Below the pieces are notes generated by a model. It made no database searches. It saw only the letters and a list, made by a program, of their open reading frames with translations, and was not told the DNA's origin. Of a stretch of 64,000 nucleotides of DNA, positions 40,397 to 48,162 are shown one piece after another. This DNA is from Chloroflexota bacterium (lineage in GTDB: Bacteria; Chloroflexota; Anaerolineae; Anaerolineales; Villigracilaceae). The stretch spans positions 62,001 through 126,000 of the forward strand of contig JACRBN010000020.1 in NCBI GenBank assembly GCA_016213105.1. The letters are read 5' to 3'. Numbering within the stretch: position 1 is the first letter of the stretch; every line of letters starts with the position of its first letter. Made by a program: the position numbers and the translations under genes.

Positions 40397-40434
40397 GTAT
40401 AATGGTCGCACCATCCCGCTCTCAGGAAACCTTT
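40397..40434 (+). promoter_or_regulatory. Promoter and leader of the MATE exporter gene
   Basis: TATAAT at about 40397-40402 is followed by a ~30-base leader with AGGAAAC before the ATG at 40435. Unlike several genes in the window, this one has a normal ribosome site. Confidence 0.5.
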
Positions 40435-41838
40435 ATGAAACTCCCAAACCTGTCCAGCCCATTCCAGCGCCTGCTTGATTTTTACAGCGACCGTGAATAC
40501 TTCAATCAATTGTGGAAGCTGGTCCTGCCGATTGCGGCGCAAAACTTCACCACCTCCTCGCTCAACATGGTCAGCACGATGATGATCGGCCAGAACGGCG
40601 AGACGGCGGTGGCTTCGGTGGGGCTGGCGGGACAGGTCTTCTTCCTGCTCAATCTGGTGCTCTTCGGCCTGGGCAGCGGGTCCGCCATGTTCACGGCGCA
40701 ATTATGGGGCAAAAGGGACATCGTCAACATCCGCCGCGTGCTGGGATTTTGCCTGTCGCTTTCACTGATCGTGGCGGGGATTTTCTTCATCCTGGCGTTC
40801 TTTTTTCCCACGCGGGTGCTGGGCATCTACACGGAGGACCCGGCCGTGATTGCACTCGGCAGTCAGTACCTGAAGATCTTTAGCTGGTCGTATTTCTTCT
40901 TCGCCGTCTCGTTCAGTTTCGCGTTGATCCTGCGCAGCACGGGCGAGGTGAAAACGCCCGTCACCGTCAGCGTGCTGGCGCTGTGCCTGAACATCGCCCT
41001 GGCGTATGGATTGATTTTCGGCAATTTCGGCCTGCCCGCCCTGGGAGTGCTGGGCGCGGCCGTGGCGGGACTGACTGCCCGCATTTTCGAATGCGTCCTT
41101 TTGATCGTGGTGGCCTATCGGCGCAAACTACCCGTTGCCGCCCGCCTGAACGAGCTCTTCGATCTGGACTTCTCCTTTTTCGGGCGGATCTTTCGCCCCG
41201 TGCTGCCCGTGATCCTGAACGAGTTGTTCTGGTCGCTGGGTGTTACCACCTACAACGCCATCTACGCCCACATCGGGACGGTTTCCATCGCGGCCATCAA
41301 CATCTTCTCGACCGTGGACCAAATGGCGCTGGTGTTATTCTTTGCCTTTACCAGCGGGACCTCCGTGCTGGTGGGCAATCGCATCGGGGCGGGAGACGGG
41401 GAAACGGCCTACAAGTATGCGGGCCGTTCGCTGGGCCTGGTCTTTGTGCTGGCTCTCCTGGCGGGCCTGTTCGTTTACTCGATCTCGGGCGCGCTCCTGA
41501 GCCTGTTCAAGGTCGACCCGCAGGTGCTCGACTATGCCCAACGTCTCCTGTTGGTCTCGTGCTCCCTGATGTGGCTGCGCAGCATGAACGCCGTGCTGAT
41601 CGTGGCCATCATGCGCGCAGGCGGGGATACGGTCTTCGCCATGTTCCTGGACGGTTTCATCATCTGGATCGTCGGCGTGCCGATGGCCTGGCTGGGCGCT
41701 TTTTACTTCGACCTGCCCGTGTATATCGTGTACCTGATGGTCATGTCCGAGGAAGCCGTCAAATGGATCCTCGGCATGGGACGCTTCCTTTCCAGGAAAT
41801 GGATCCATGATCTGACCCGCCAGGTGTCAACGGCCTAA
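40435..41838 (+). CDS. MATE-family multidrug/cation efflux protein
   Basis: The 467-residue membrane protein has twelve predicted helices in two halves. The N-half carries LWKLVLPIAAQNFTTSSLNMVSTMMIGQNG and GLGSGSAMFTAQLWGKRD, the C-half LPVILNELFWSLGVTTYNAIYAHIG and SGTSVLVGNRIGAGD: the repeated MATE motifs (LxxPxxxxx and GxGxGxxVLVGQxxGA-like). MATE proteins expel organic cations using Na+ or H+. The gene ends inside the 3' end of the convergent aminotransferase (4-base overlap). Confidence 0.93.
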   Translation: MKLPNLSSPFQRLLDFYSDREYFNQLWKLVLPIAAQNFTTSSLNMVSTMMIGQNGETAVASVGLAGQVFFLLNLVLFGLGSGSAMFTAQLWGKRDIVNIRRVLGFCLSLSLIVAGIFFILAFFFPTRVLGIYTEDPAVIALGSQYLKIFSWSYFFFAVSFSFALILRSTGEVKTPVTVSVLALCLNIALAYGLIFGNFGLPALGVLGAAVAGLTARIFECVLLIVVAYRRKLPVAARLNELFDLDFSFFGRIFRPVLPVILNELFWSLGVTTYNAIYAHIGTVSIAAINIFSTVDQMALVLFFAFTSGTSVLVGNRIGAGDGETAYKYAGRSLGLVFVLALLAGLFVYSISGALLSLFKVDPQVLDYAQRLLLVSCSLMWLRSMNAVLIVAIMRAGGDTVFAMFLDGFIIWIVGVPMAWLGAFYFDLPVYIVYLMVMSEEAVKWILGMGRFLSRKWIHDLTRQVSTA

Positions 41839-42662
41839 CCGACCGGCTCGACCCGCCTCTGGACGTCGGCCTCGTACAATTCCATTAGTCGTCGGGTCAG
41901 CGCGCCGACATGCCCATCGCCGATGGGCGTTCCCTCCACATCCACGATGGGCACGATGCCGCGTGAACTGCTGGTCAGGAAGGCCTCGTCGATCCTGTCC
42001 GCTTCGCTGAGCGGCAGCGCCTCGTACAGGATTTCGATTCCATGCGCGCGGGCGATGCGCAGCACCTCGTGGCGCGTCACGCCGTTGAGGATGCCGCGCG
42101 CGGCGGTGCCCAACTTCCCATTCCGCACGTGGAAGAAATTGCTGGTCAGGCATTCGAGGATCAGTCCGCGTTGGACGATCAAGCCCTCGAAGGCGTTTTG
42201 TTCCGCCAGTTGGGCGCGCTCCGACTGGCTGGCGGCGATGAAGGCCGTGGATTTCAGGGTCGGGTTTTCGCGGTGGGCTTGCGTTTCCACCACTCGCACG
42301 CCCTGCTCGTACACCGAACGCGGCAAAAGCTTCAGCGGCTCCAGCGCCAGGTAGACCTGCCCCTGGTGGGTCATGCTGATGCGTACGCGCGCCTCGTCGG
42401 CGGGGTAGGCGCCCAGGCGGTCGGCCATCTCGCGGCGCAGCTTGGCGGGGTCGGCCGAAGGGCAGAGTCCCGCTTTGGCGGCGGGCAGGTAGAGGCGCTC
42501 AAGGTGGATTTTCAGGTCGAGGGCATGCGTTCTGTGGCGGAAGGTCCGAAAGGTGCTGTAGAGGCCCTCGGGCAGTCCGCCCGTCACAGCATCCAACGAG
42601 GAATGGTCAGGCAGGCGCACTTCCTCGCTCCCCTGCCCTGTGAGTTTCCATAAAGTAACCAT
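41835..42662 (-). CDS. Class IV (PLP-dependent) aminotransferase / aminodeoxychorismate lyase-like
   Basis: The 275-residue protein starts at ATG 42662 (MVTLWKLTGQGSEEV). Fold type IV features: GLYSTFRTFRHRTHALDLKIHLERL near residue 35, the PLP lysine in NPTLKSTAFIAASQ near 140, EGLIVQRGLILECLTSNFFHVRNG near 165, GILNGVTRHEVLRIA near 200 and EAFLTSSSRGIVPIVDV near 235. Branched-chain and D-amino acid aminotransferases and 4-amino-4-deoxychorismate lyase share these; the exact substrate cannot be given. A perfect TATAAT (42670-42675) lies 7 bases before the ATG, another leaderless arrangement. Confidence 0.88.
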   Translation of the reverse strand: MVTLWKLTGQGSEEVRLPDHSSLDAVTGGLPEGLYSTFRTFRHRTHALDLKIHLERLYLPAAKAGLCPSADPAKLRREMADRLGAYPADEARVRISMTHQGQVYLALEPLKLLPRSVYEQGVRVVETQAHRENPTLKSTAFIAASQSERAQLAEQNAFEGLIVQRGLILECLTSNFFHVRNGKLGTAARGILNGVTRHEVLRIARAHGIEILYEALPLSEADRIDEAFLTSSSRGIVPIVDVEGTPIGDGHVGALTRRLMELYEADVQRRVEPVG

Positions 42663-42679
42663 GAAGACGATTATAAGTC

Positions 42680-42709
42680 TTGACATATTGGCGGGCTACG
42701 CGGTAAACT
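42680..42709 (+). promoter_or_regulatory. Promoter of the leader ORF and ABC exporter operon
   Basis: -35 TTGACA (42680-42685), 18-base spacer and -10 TAAACT (42704-42709). It is divergent from, and overlaps, the upstream region of the aminotransferase gene. Confidence 0.65.
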
Positions 42710-42748
42710 CGGAGCGTTAATAAAATTCTAAGAAAGGAGACGCACTAC

Positions 42749-42832
42749 ATGAGCCTGACCATCATCACCAAGAACTTCGTGCCCGCCGGTTCCGTTCCTT
42801 CTCGTAGTGCGCCTGTTGCCTGTCTGCGTTAG
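42749..42832 (+). CDS. 27-residue leader peptide ORF of the ABC exporter operon
   Basis: A complete small reading frame with a strong ribosome site (AAAGGAGA, 7 bases before the ATG) encodes MSLTIITKNFVPAG followed by SVPSRSAPVACLR and TAG. It lies between a good promoter and an intrinsic terminator that precedes the exporter genes. Leader ORF plus terminator before a heterodimeric ABC drug exporter is the layout of ribosome-mediated attenuation in the Bacillus bmrBCD operon. The peptide is not related to BmrB as far as I can see. Too short for standard gene callers. Confidence 0.65.
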   Translation: MSLTIITKNFVPAGSVPSRSAPVACLR

Positions 42833-42854
42833 TTTTTACCGACTTTACGCCTCC

Positions 42855-42887
42855 AAGCCACGGTGCACCCCGCACCGTGGCTTTTTT
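42855..42887 (+). terminator. Strong intrinsic terminator between leader ORF and ABC exporter
   Basis: The 12-bp perfect stem AAGCCACGGTGC / GCACCGTGGCTT has a 5-base loop, followed by an unbroken run of six T (42882-42887). It lies 22 bases after the leader stop codon and 31 bases before the exporter start, so most transcripts should end before the exporter unless read-through is induced. Confidence 0.9.
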
Positions 42888-42918
42888 GTTGCTCCGTTTT
42901 ATCACGAAAGGTTCCCTC

Positions 42919-44760
42919 ATGACCTCCCTTACCGAACCCGCTCCCCTCACTTTTGATTTCCGCACCACCCTGGACAAGAATCGTCTCAAGGGCCTGTGGC
43001 GGATGATGACCGATTTCCACCTCTCCTACGCAGGCGCGACGGCCGCGCTGGCCGTTTCGGCCCTGGCCAAGACCTTCACCTACCTGCTGCTGCGCTACTT
43101 CGCCGATGACGTCCTGACCCAGGGCCGGTACATCGCCGACAGCCTGACCGGTACCCTGCTCTGGATCGCGGTTGGATTCGTGGCCCTGGCGGCCTTCGAA
43201 GGCGGCTTCTCGTTCATCTCCGGACGGCTGGCGGCCTACACCGCTGAGGGCATCACCCGCCGTCTGAGGGATTTCCTCTTCGATCACATCCAGCGCCTAA
43301 GCTTCTCCTACCACTCGACCACCTCGACGGGTGACATCATCGAGCGCGTGACCTCGGATCTGGACGCCCTGCGCCGCTTCTTCAGCGAGCAGGCCATCGG
43401 CATGGGACGCATCATCCTGCTGTTCGTGATCAACTGGATCGCCATCCTGCAACTGAACGTGACCCTGGGCCTGGTCTCGGTGGTGGTCATCCCGGTCATC
43501 CTGGCCGTCTCGCTGTGGTTCTTCAAGAAGGTGACCAAGGCCTATGAGAACTACCAGGCGCAGGAAGCGCTGCTCTCCACCACCCTGCAGGAAAACCTGA
43601 CGGGTGTGCGCGTGGTCAAGGCCTTTGCGCGCCAGGATTACGAAAAAGGCAAGTTCGAGAAGGATAACTGGGGCAAATACCTGAAGGGCAAGATCCTGCT
43701 CTTCATGCACTCCATGTTCTGGCCGCTCTCGGACATCGTGCTCGGCTTCCAGATGCTGTTCGGCTTCGTCTTCGCGGCGCTGATGGCCATCCGCGGGGAG
43801 ATCACGGTCGGCACCTACCTGGCCTATGTGGGCCTGGTGGTCTGGCTGATCTGGCCGATCCGCAACCTGGGCCGCATGATCGTGCAGACCTCGACCGGCA
43901 TGGTCTCATATGGTCGCATCATGGAAATCGTCAAGCAGCAGCGTGAGCCGCTCTTCGACGGGGTGTACCAGCCGACCGGCCCCGCCCGCGGCGAAGTCGC
44001 CTTCGAAAACGTGTCATTTAAGTATTCGAACGGCGAGCATGACGTGCTCAAGAATGTCTCCTTCCACGCCAGGCCTGGACAGGCGATTGCCCTGCTCGGT
44101 TCGACGGGTTCGGGCAAGACCTCGCTGGTCAACCTGTTGCCGCGCTTCCACGAGTACACGGGCGGGCGCATCCTGATCGACGGCGTGGATCTGAAGGATT
44201 ACTCGCGTTCCACCCTGCGCCAGCAGATCGGCATCGTGGAACAGGAACCCTTCCTGTTCAGCCGCTCGATCCGCGAGAACATCACCTACGGCGTGGGCCG
44301 CCAGATCTCGCAGGAGGAAGTGGAACGCGCCGCGCAGGCCGCCGCCGTCCACGACGTGATCGTCGGCTTCCCCGACGGCTACAACACCATCGTCGGCGAG
44401 AAGGGCGTGACCCTCTCGGGCGGACAGAAACAGCGCGTGACCATCGCCCGCACCCTGCTCAAGAATCCGCGCATCCTGATCCTGGACGACTCGACCTCCT
44501 CGGTCGATCTGGAGACGGAGGCCGAGATCCGCGAGGCGCTCAACGGTCTGATGAAGGACCGCACCACGTTCATCATCGCCCACCGCATCCAGTCCGTGAT
44601 GATCGCCGACCTGATCCTGGTGCTCGACAAGGGCGAAGTCATCCAGATGGGAACGCATGAAGAATTGCTGACCCAAAAGGACGGCATGTACCGCCGCATC
44701 TATGACATCCAGACTCGCATCGACGAGGAACTGGAATACGAGATCGCAAGTGTGAACTAA
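42919..44760 (+). CDS. ABC exporter half-transporter, degenerate-site subunit
   Basis: This 613-residue type IV ABC exporter half has six helices (about 45-330) and an ATPase domain (about 365-605). Walker A is LLGSTGSGKTSL, the signature LSGGQ is canonical (residues 499-503), and Walker B is ILILDDSTSSVD, with Asp524 where the catalytic glutamate should be. The partner at 45576 has the complementary pattern, as in heterodimeric exporters with one inactive site (BmrC/BmrD, TM287/288 type). The ATG at 42919 is preferred over an in-frame upstream start because it follows GAAAGG. It is controlled by the leader ORF and terminator upstream. Confidence 0.93.
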   Translation: MTSLTEPAPLTFDFRTTLDKNRLKGLWRMMTDFHLSYAGATAALAVSALAKTFTYLLLRYFADDVLTQGRYIADSLTGTLLWIAVGFVALAAFEGGFSFISGRLAAYTAEGITRRLRDFLFDHIQRLSFSYHSTTSTGDIIERVTSDLDALRRFFSEQAIGMGRIILLFVINWIAILQLNVTLGLVSVVVIPVILAVSLWFFKKVTKAYENYQAQEALLSTTLQENLTGVRVVKAFARQDYEKGKFEKDNWGKYLKGKILLFMHSMFWPLSDIVLGFQMLFGFVFAALMAIRGEITVGTYLAYVGLVVWLIWPIRNLGRMIVQTSTGMVSYGRIMEIVKQQREPLFDGVYQPTGPARGEVAFENVSFKYSNGEHDVLKNVSFHARPGQAIALLGSTGSGKTSLVNLLPRFHEYTGGRILIDGVDLKDYSRSTLRQQIGIVEQEPFLFSRSIRENITYGVGRQISQEEVERAAQAAAVHDVIVGFPDGYNTIVGEKGVTLSGGQKQRVTIARTLLKNPRILILDDSTSSVDLETEAEIREALNGLMKDRTTFIIAHRIQSVMIADLILVLDKGEVIQMGTHEELLTQKDGMYRRIYDIQTRIDEELEYEIASVN

Positions 44761-44770
44761 CGGAGAAATC

Positions 44771-45532
44771 ATGACAGACCCTGCCAACCTTGTTGAATAC
44801 GCCAACCCGGGCCATTACGATCTGGAGAACCCCGATTTTGAACCGGATGGCCCCTTCATCATGGCGCTCGCGCAGGAACTGGGCGGCGCCGTGCTGGAAC
44901 TTGGCTGCGGCACAGGACGCGTGACCATCCCGCTGGCGCAGAATGGCGTCCAGATCGTCGGTGTCGACGTCGTGCCTGGCATGGTCGAGTTGGCAAGGCA
45001 GAAATCGGTCGGTTTGCCGATTGAATGGATCGTGGCAGACGCGCGTGACTTTCACCTGGGCCGCAAGTTCAAGTTGATCTTCGAATCAGGCAGCGTGTTT
45101 CACCACATGTTGACCCGTGAAGACCAGGAGGCTTACCTTGCCAGGGTGCGCGAACACCTGGCAGATGACGGACGAATGGTCGTCAACCTGTTTTTCCCGC
45201 ATCCACACCGTCTTGCCAGTAGTAAAGCTGAAGAGGATTGGTTCTCAGTCCAGCGGCCCGACGGTTCAATGGTCAAAGTCTCAGGGTTCGATCACTACGA
45301 TGAGCTTCGACAAGTGCGAACCGAGACCGCGCATCGGCGTTGGGTGGATGCCAACGAAGAGACCATCGAGGAGCGCATCGCGCCCCTGTCCCTGCGCTAC
45401 GTCTTTCCGCAGGAAATGGAGACACTCCTGCATTACAACGGATTCGAGGTCGTGGAACGCTATGGCGGCCCCGACCGCAGTCCTTTAACCAATGAAAGCA
45501 GCGCTCTCATCTACGTATGTCGGAAGCGGTAA
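44771..45532 (+). CDS. Class I SAM-dependent methyltransferase embedded in the ABC exporter operon
   Basis: The 253-residue protein has SAM motif I VLELGCGTGRVTIPLAQ near residue 40, an acidic residue in VGVDVVPGMVELA near 62, FKLIFESGSVFHHMLT near 100 and REHLADDGRMVVNLFFPHP near 125. The C-terminus includes beta strands typical of small-molecule methyltransferases (RYVFPQEMETLLHYNGFEVVERYG). It begins 10 bases after the first exporter subunit with GGAG upstream. Its place between two halves of one transporter suggests a linked function, such as modifying an exported or toxic compound. It is not recognisably an Erm/Cfr-type rRNA methyltransferase. Confidence 0.85.
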   Translation: MTDPANLVEYANPGHYDLENPDFEPDGPFIMALAQELGGAVLELGCGTGRVTIPLAQNGVQIVGVDVVPGMVELARQKSVGLPIEWIVADARDFHLGRKFKLIFESGSVFHHMLTREDQEAYLARVREHLADDGRMVVNLFFPHPHRLASSKAEEDWFSVQRPDGSMVKVSGFDHYDELRQVRTETAHRRWVDANEETIEERIAPLSLRYVFPQEMETLLHYNGFEVVERYGGPDRSPLTNESSALIYVCRKR

Positions 45533-45575
45533 TAGTCCCAACCGATCCCTGTAGTTCGAAATGGAGAAATAAGCA

Positions 45576-47414
45576 ATGTCCGAAGAATTAATCGAACTCG
45601 AAGAGGAAGAACATACCTCGAACCTGACCGCGCCCATTTTTTATCGCATCCTGGGCCTGCTCAAGCCGCACTGGAAATGGGTGCTCGGCTTTCTGATCAC
45701 CATCGCGGCCACCTCTGCGCTGGACGCGTACTTCACGTACATCAACAAGCAGATCGTCGACCAGGGCATCAGCGGCGGCGACCCCGAGCGCGTGATGCAG
45801 CTAGCCACCCTGTATGGCGGATTCATCGTGCTGCAATCGGGCATGGTGTTTACCTTCATCTACCTGGCGGGCGTGCTGGGCGAGCGCATCCAATATGACC
45901 TGCGCAAGATGCTCTTCAATCATCTGCAGGATCTGTCGCTCTCGTACTATGCCCAGAACGCGGTCGGACGTCTGATCGCGCGCGTCACCTCCGATACGGG
46001 CCGCGTGGCCGACCTGATGACCTGGGGCGTGGTGGACTCGACCTGGGCCGTGATGAACATCATCACCTCGGTCACCTTCATGGCCATCATCAACTGGCGG
46101 CTGGCCTTGATCGTCTTTGCGATCATCCCCGTCATGTTGTTCATCGCCATCCAGTTCCGCAAGCGCATCCTGGTGCAGTTCCGTGTCACCCGCCGCACCA
46201 ACTCCAAGATCACGGGCGCGTACAACGAGAACATCCAGGGCGTGCGTGTGGTCAAGGCGCTGGGCCGCGAGGACGAGAACACGCATGAGTTTGGCCAGTT
46301 GACCACCACCATGTACAACGCGGCCTATCGCGCAGCCTGGCTCTCGGCGCTCTTCCTGCCGACCGTGCAGATCATTGCGGCGGTGGCGTTGGGCCTGATC
46401 ATCGGCTACGGCGGGACGCAGATCCAGGTCGGCTTGATGACCATCGGCGGCATCCAGGCCTTCGTCTCGTACCTGACCTTCATGATGTGGCCGATCCAGG
46501 ACCTGGCGCGCGTGTACGCCGAGATGCAGCACTCCATCGCTTCGGCGGAGCGCATCTTCAAACTGGTGGATACCCCGCCCGACGTCCACGACAAACCCGA
46601 CGCGCTGGAAGCCAAAACCCTGCTGGGCGAGATCGAATTCGACCACGTGAACTTCTACTACGAAGACCGCAAGCCCGTGCTGACGGACTTCACGCTCAAG
46701 GTGCAGCCAGGCGAGATGATCGCGCTGGTCGGGCCGACGGGCGGCGGCAAGTCGACCATCGTCAACCTGCTGTGCCGCTTCTACGAGCCGACCGAGGGCC
46801 TGATCCGCATCAACGGCCGCGACTACACCGACTACACCCTGGCCTCGATCCACAGCCGCATCGGCATCGTGCTCCAGACGCCGCACCTGTTCTCGGGCAG
46901 CGTCCGTGACAACATCCGCTACGGACGGCTGGAGGCCAGCGAGGAAGAGATCGTCGAATCGGCCAAAATCGCGGGCGCGCACGACTTCATCATCACCCTC
47001 GAAAAGGGCTACGACCAGAACGTGGGCGAGGGCGGTAACCTGCTCTCGGTCGGACAGAAACAGCTCATCAGCCTGGCGCGCGCCGTACTGGCCCGCCCCG
47101 AGTTGTTCATCATGGACGAGGCCACCTCCTCGGTCGACACGCTGACCGAGGCCCTCATCCAGCGCGGCATGGAGGCCCTGATGCAGGGACGCACGTCCTT
47201 CGTCATCGCCCACCGCCTGAGCACCATCCGCCGCGCCGACCGCATCATCGTCATCGAGAACGGACGCATCGCCGAACACGGCACGCACGCCGAACTGCTC
47301 AAGGCCTGCGGACATTACTACCGCCTGTACACCCAGCAATTCCGCCATCAGTTGGAGGTGCAGTATGGGGTGACCGAGGAGGCCGCTGCGCTGGAAGCCA
47401 TGCCCGCAGATTAA
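45576..47414 (+). CDS. ABC exporter half-transporter, consensus-Walker B subunit
   Basis: This 612-residue half-transporter has six helices (about 35-320) and an ATPase domain (about 355-595). Walker A is LVGPTGGGKSTI, Walker B is LFIMDEATSSVD with catalytic Glu515, and the H-loop is VIAHRLST. Its signature is LSVGQ (residues 490-494) instead of LSGGQ. Paired with the first subunit's Asp524, both deviations fall in the same composite site, leaving one intact ATP site: the classic asymmetric heterodimer. It ends the operon, followed by a terminator. Confidence 0.93.
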   Translation: MSEELIELEEEEHTSNLTAPIFYRILGLLKPHWKWVLGFLITIAATSALDAYFTYINKQIVDQGISGGDPERVMQLATLYGGFIVLQSGMVFTFIYLAGVLGERIQYDLRKMLFNHLQDLSLSYYAQNAVGRLIARVTSDTGRVADLMTWGVVDSTWAVMNIITSVTFMAIINWRLALIVFAIIPVMLFIAIQFRKRILVQFRVTRRTNSKITGAYNENIQGVRVVKALGREDENTHEFGQLTTTMYNAAYRAAWLSALFLPTVQIIAAVALGLIIGYGGTQIQVGLMTIGGIQAFVSYLTFMMWPIQDLARVYAEMQHSIASAERIFKLVDTPPDVHDKPDALEAKTLLGEIEFDHVNFYYEDRKPVLTDFTLKVQPGEMIALVGPTGGGKSTIVNLLCRFYEPTEGLIRINGRDYTDYTLASIHSRIGIVLQTPHLFSGSVRDNIRYGRLEASEEEIVESAKIAGAHDFIITLEKGYDQNVGEGGNLLSVGQKQLISLARAVLARPELFIMDEATSSVDTLTEALIQRGMEALMQGRTSFVIAHRLSTIRRADRIIVIENGRIAEHGTHAELLKACGHYYRLYTQQFRHQLEVQYGVTEEAAALEAMPAD

Positions 47415-47420
47415 TCATGG

Positions 47421-47450
47421 AGTCCAGAAGCTCTGCTTCTGGACTCTTAT
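47421..47450 (+). terminator. Terminator of the ABC exporter operon
   Basis: AGTCCAGAAG / CTTCTGGACT (10-bp perfect stem, 5-base loop), followed by CTTATTGTG. Confidence 0.7.
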
Positions 47451-47575
47451 TGTGTAGTCTATCGCCTGGTCAAACGCATTGATCCGCAGATCGCGCGGAC
47501 GAGGGGGTATGGGAGAAAACAGGAACAGATGATTTCTCTGCTTCTGTTGAATCAACTGTTCGGTTTTGAGTGGTG

Positions 47576-47581
47576 TATAAT
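47576..47581 (+). promoter_or_regulatory. -10 box of the hicBA operon
   Basis: TATAAT 25 bases before the hicB ATG, with GGAGA as ribosome site at about 47596-47600. No good -35 at 17 bases; the adjacent GTTGAATCAAC is a small palindrome that could be a HicB operator. Confidence 0.5.
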
Positions 47582-47606
47582 TTTTATCATAAATAGGAGA
47601 CCGGCC

Positions 47607-47816
47607 ATGACTCGAACATTTACCGCTTTGATACACAAGGAAGATGAATGGTATGTGGCTGATTGTCCCGAAGTCGGAACAGTCAGCCAGGGGAGAACAG
47701 TGGAAGAGGCGATTGCCAACTTAAAAGAGGCAACGGAACTCTACCTGGAGGAGTTTCCCCTGCCCGAAACCAACCATCCATTGTTGACCACCTTTGAAGT
47801 GGCAACGTATGCCTAG
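47607..47816 (+). CDS. hicB: HicB-family antitoxin
   Basis: The 69-residue protein has the RNase H-like partial fold of HicB: MTRTFTALIHKEDEWYVADCPEVGTVSQGRTVEEAIANLKEATELYL. It lacks the C-terminal DNA-binding domain of longer HicB proteins, so autoregulation may need another factor. It overlaps the toxin start by 8 bases. In this order (antitoxin first) the pair is hicBA rather than hicAB. Confidence 0.9.
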   Translation: MTRTFTALIHKEDEWYVADCPEVGTVSQGRTVEEAIANLKEATELYLEEFPLPETNHPLLTTFEVATYA

Positions 47817-48036
47817 CCTGCCGCACCTATCGGGAAAGGAAATCATCCGCGTGTTGGAAAGGCTTGGTTTTTCCCAAGTGCGCCAGCGCGGAAGCCATGT
47901 AGTCATGAAAAAATCCACACCAATGGGGGACGTTGGCTGCGTTGTTCCTTTACATGGCGAGGTTGCGATTGGAACATTGCACAGCATTCTCAAACAGGCA
48001 AAGGTTTCAGCAGACGATTTTACAAAAGCAGCTTAA
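47809..48036 (+). CDS. hicA: HicA-family mRNA interferase toxin
   Basis: The 75-residue double-stranded-RNA-binding-like protein contains SGKEIIRVLERLGFSQVRQRGSHVVM, with the catalytic His30 in GSH, and VPLHGEVAIGTLHSILKQAKVSADDF. HicA cleaves mRNA in a translation-independent way; HicB blocks it. The ATG at 47809 overlaps the hicB stop, ensuring coupled translation. Confidence 0.92.
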   Translation: MPSLPHLSGKEIIRVLERLGFSQVRQRGSHVVMKKSTPMGDVGCVVPLHGEVAIGTLHSILKQAKVSADDFTKAA

Positions 48037-48162
48037 CCGTTCAGCCAGCCTTGCAGCGGCTGGAATTTGCCAACATAACAGCAGGTGTCTTTACGAAGCA
48101 CAACCCGCACACTGGCAAGCCCGCTCACTGCTCACTGATTACTGCTCTCTACTCTCCACACC

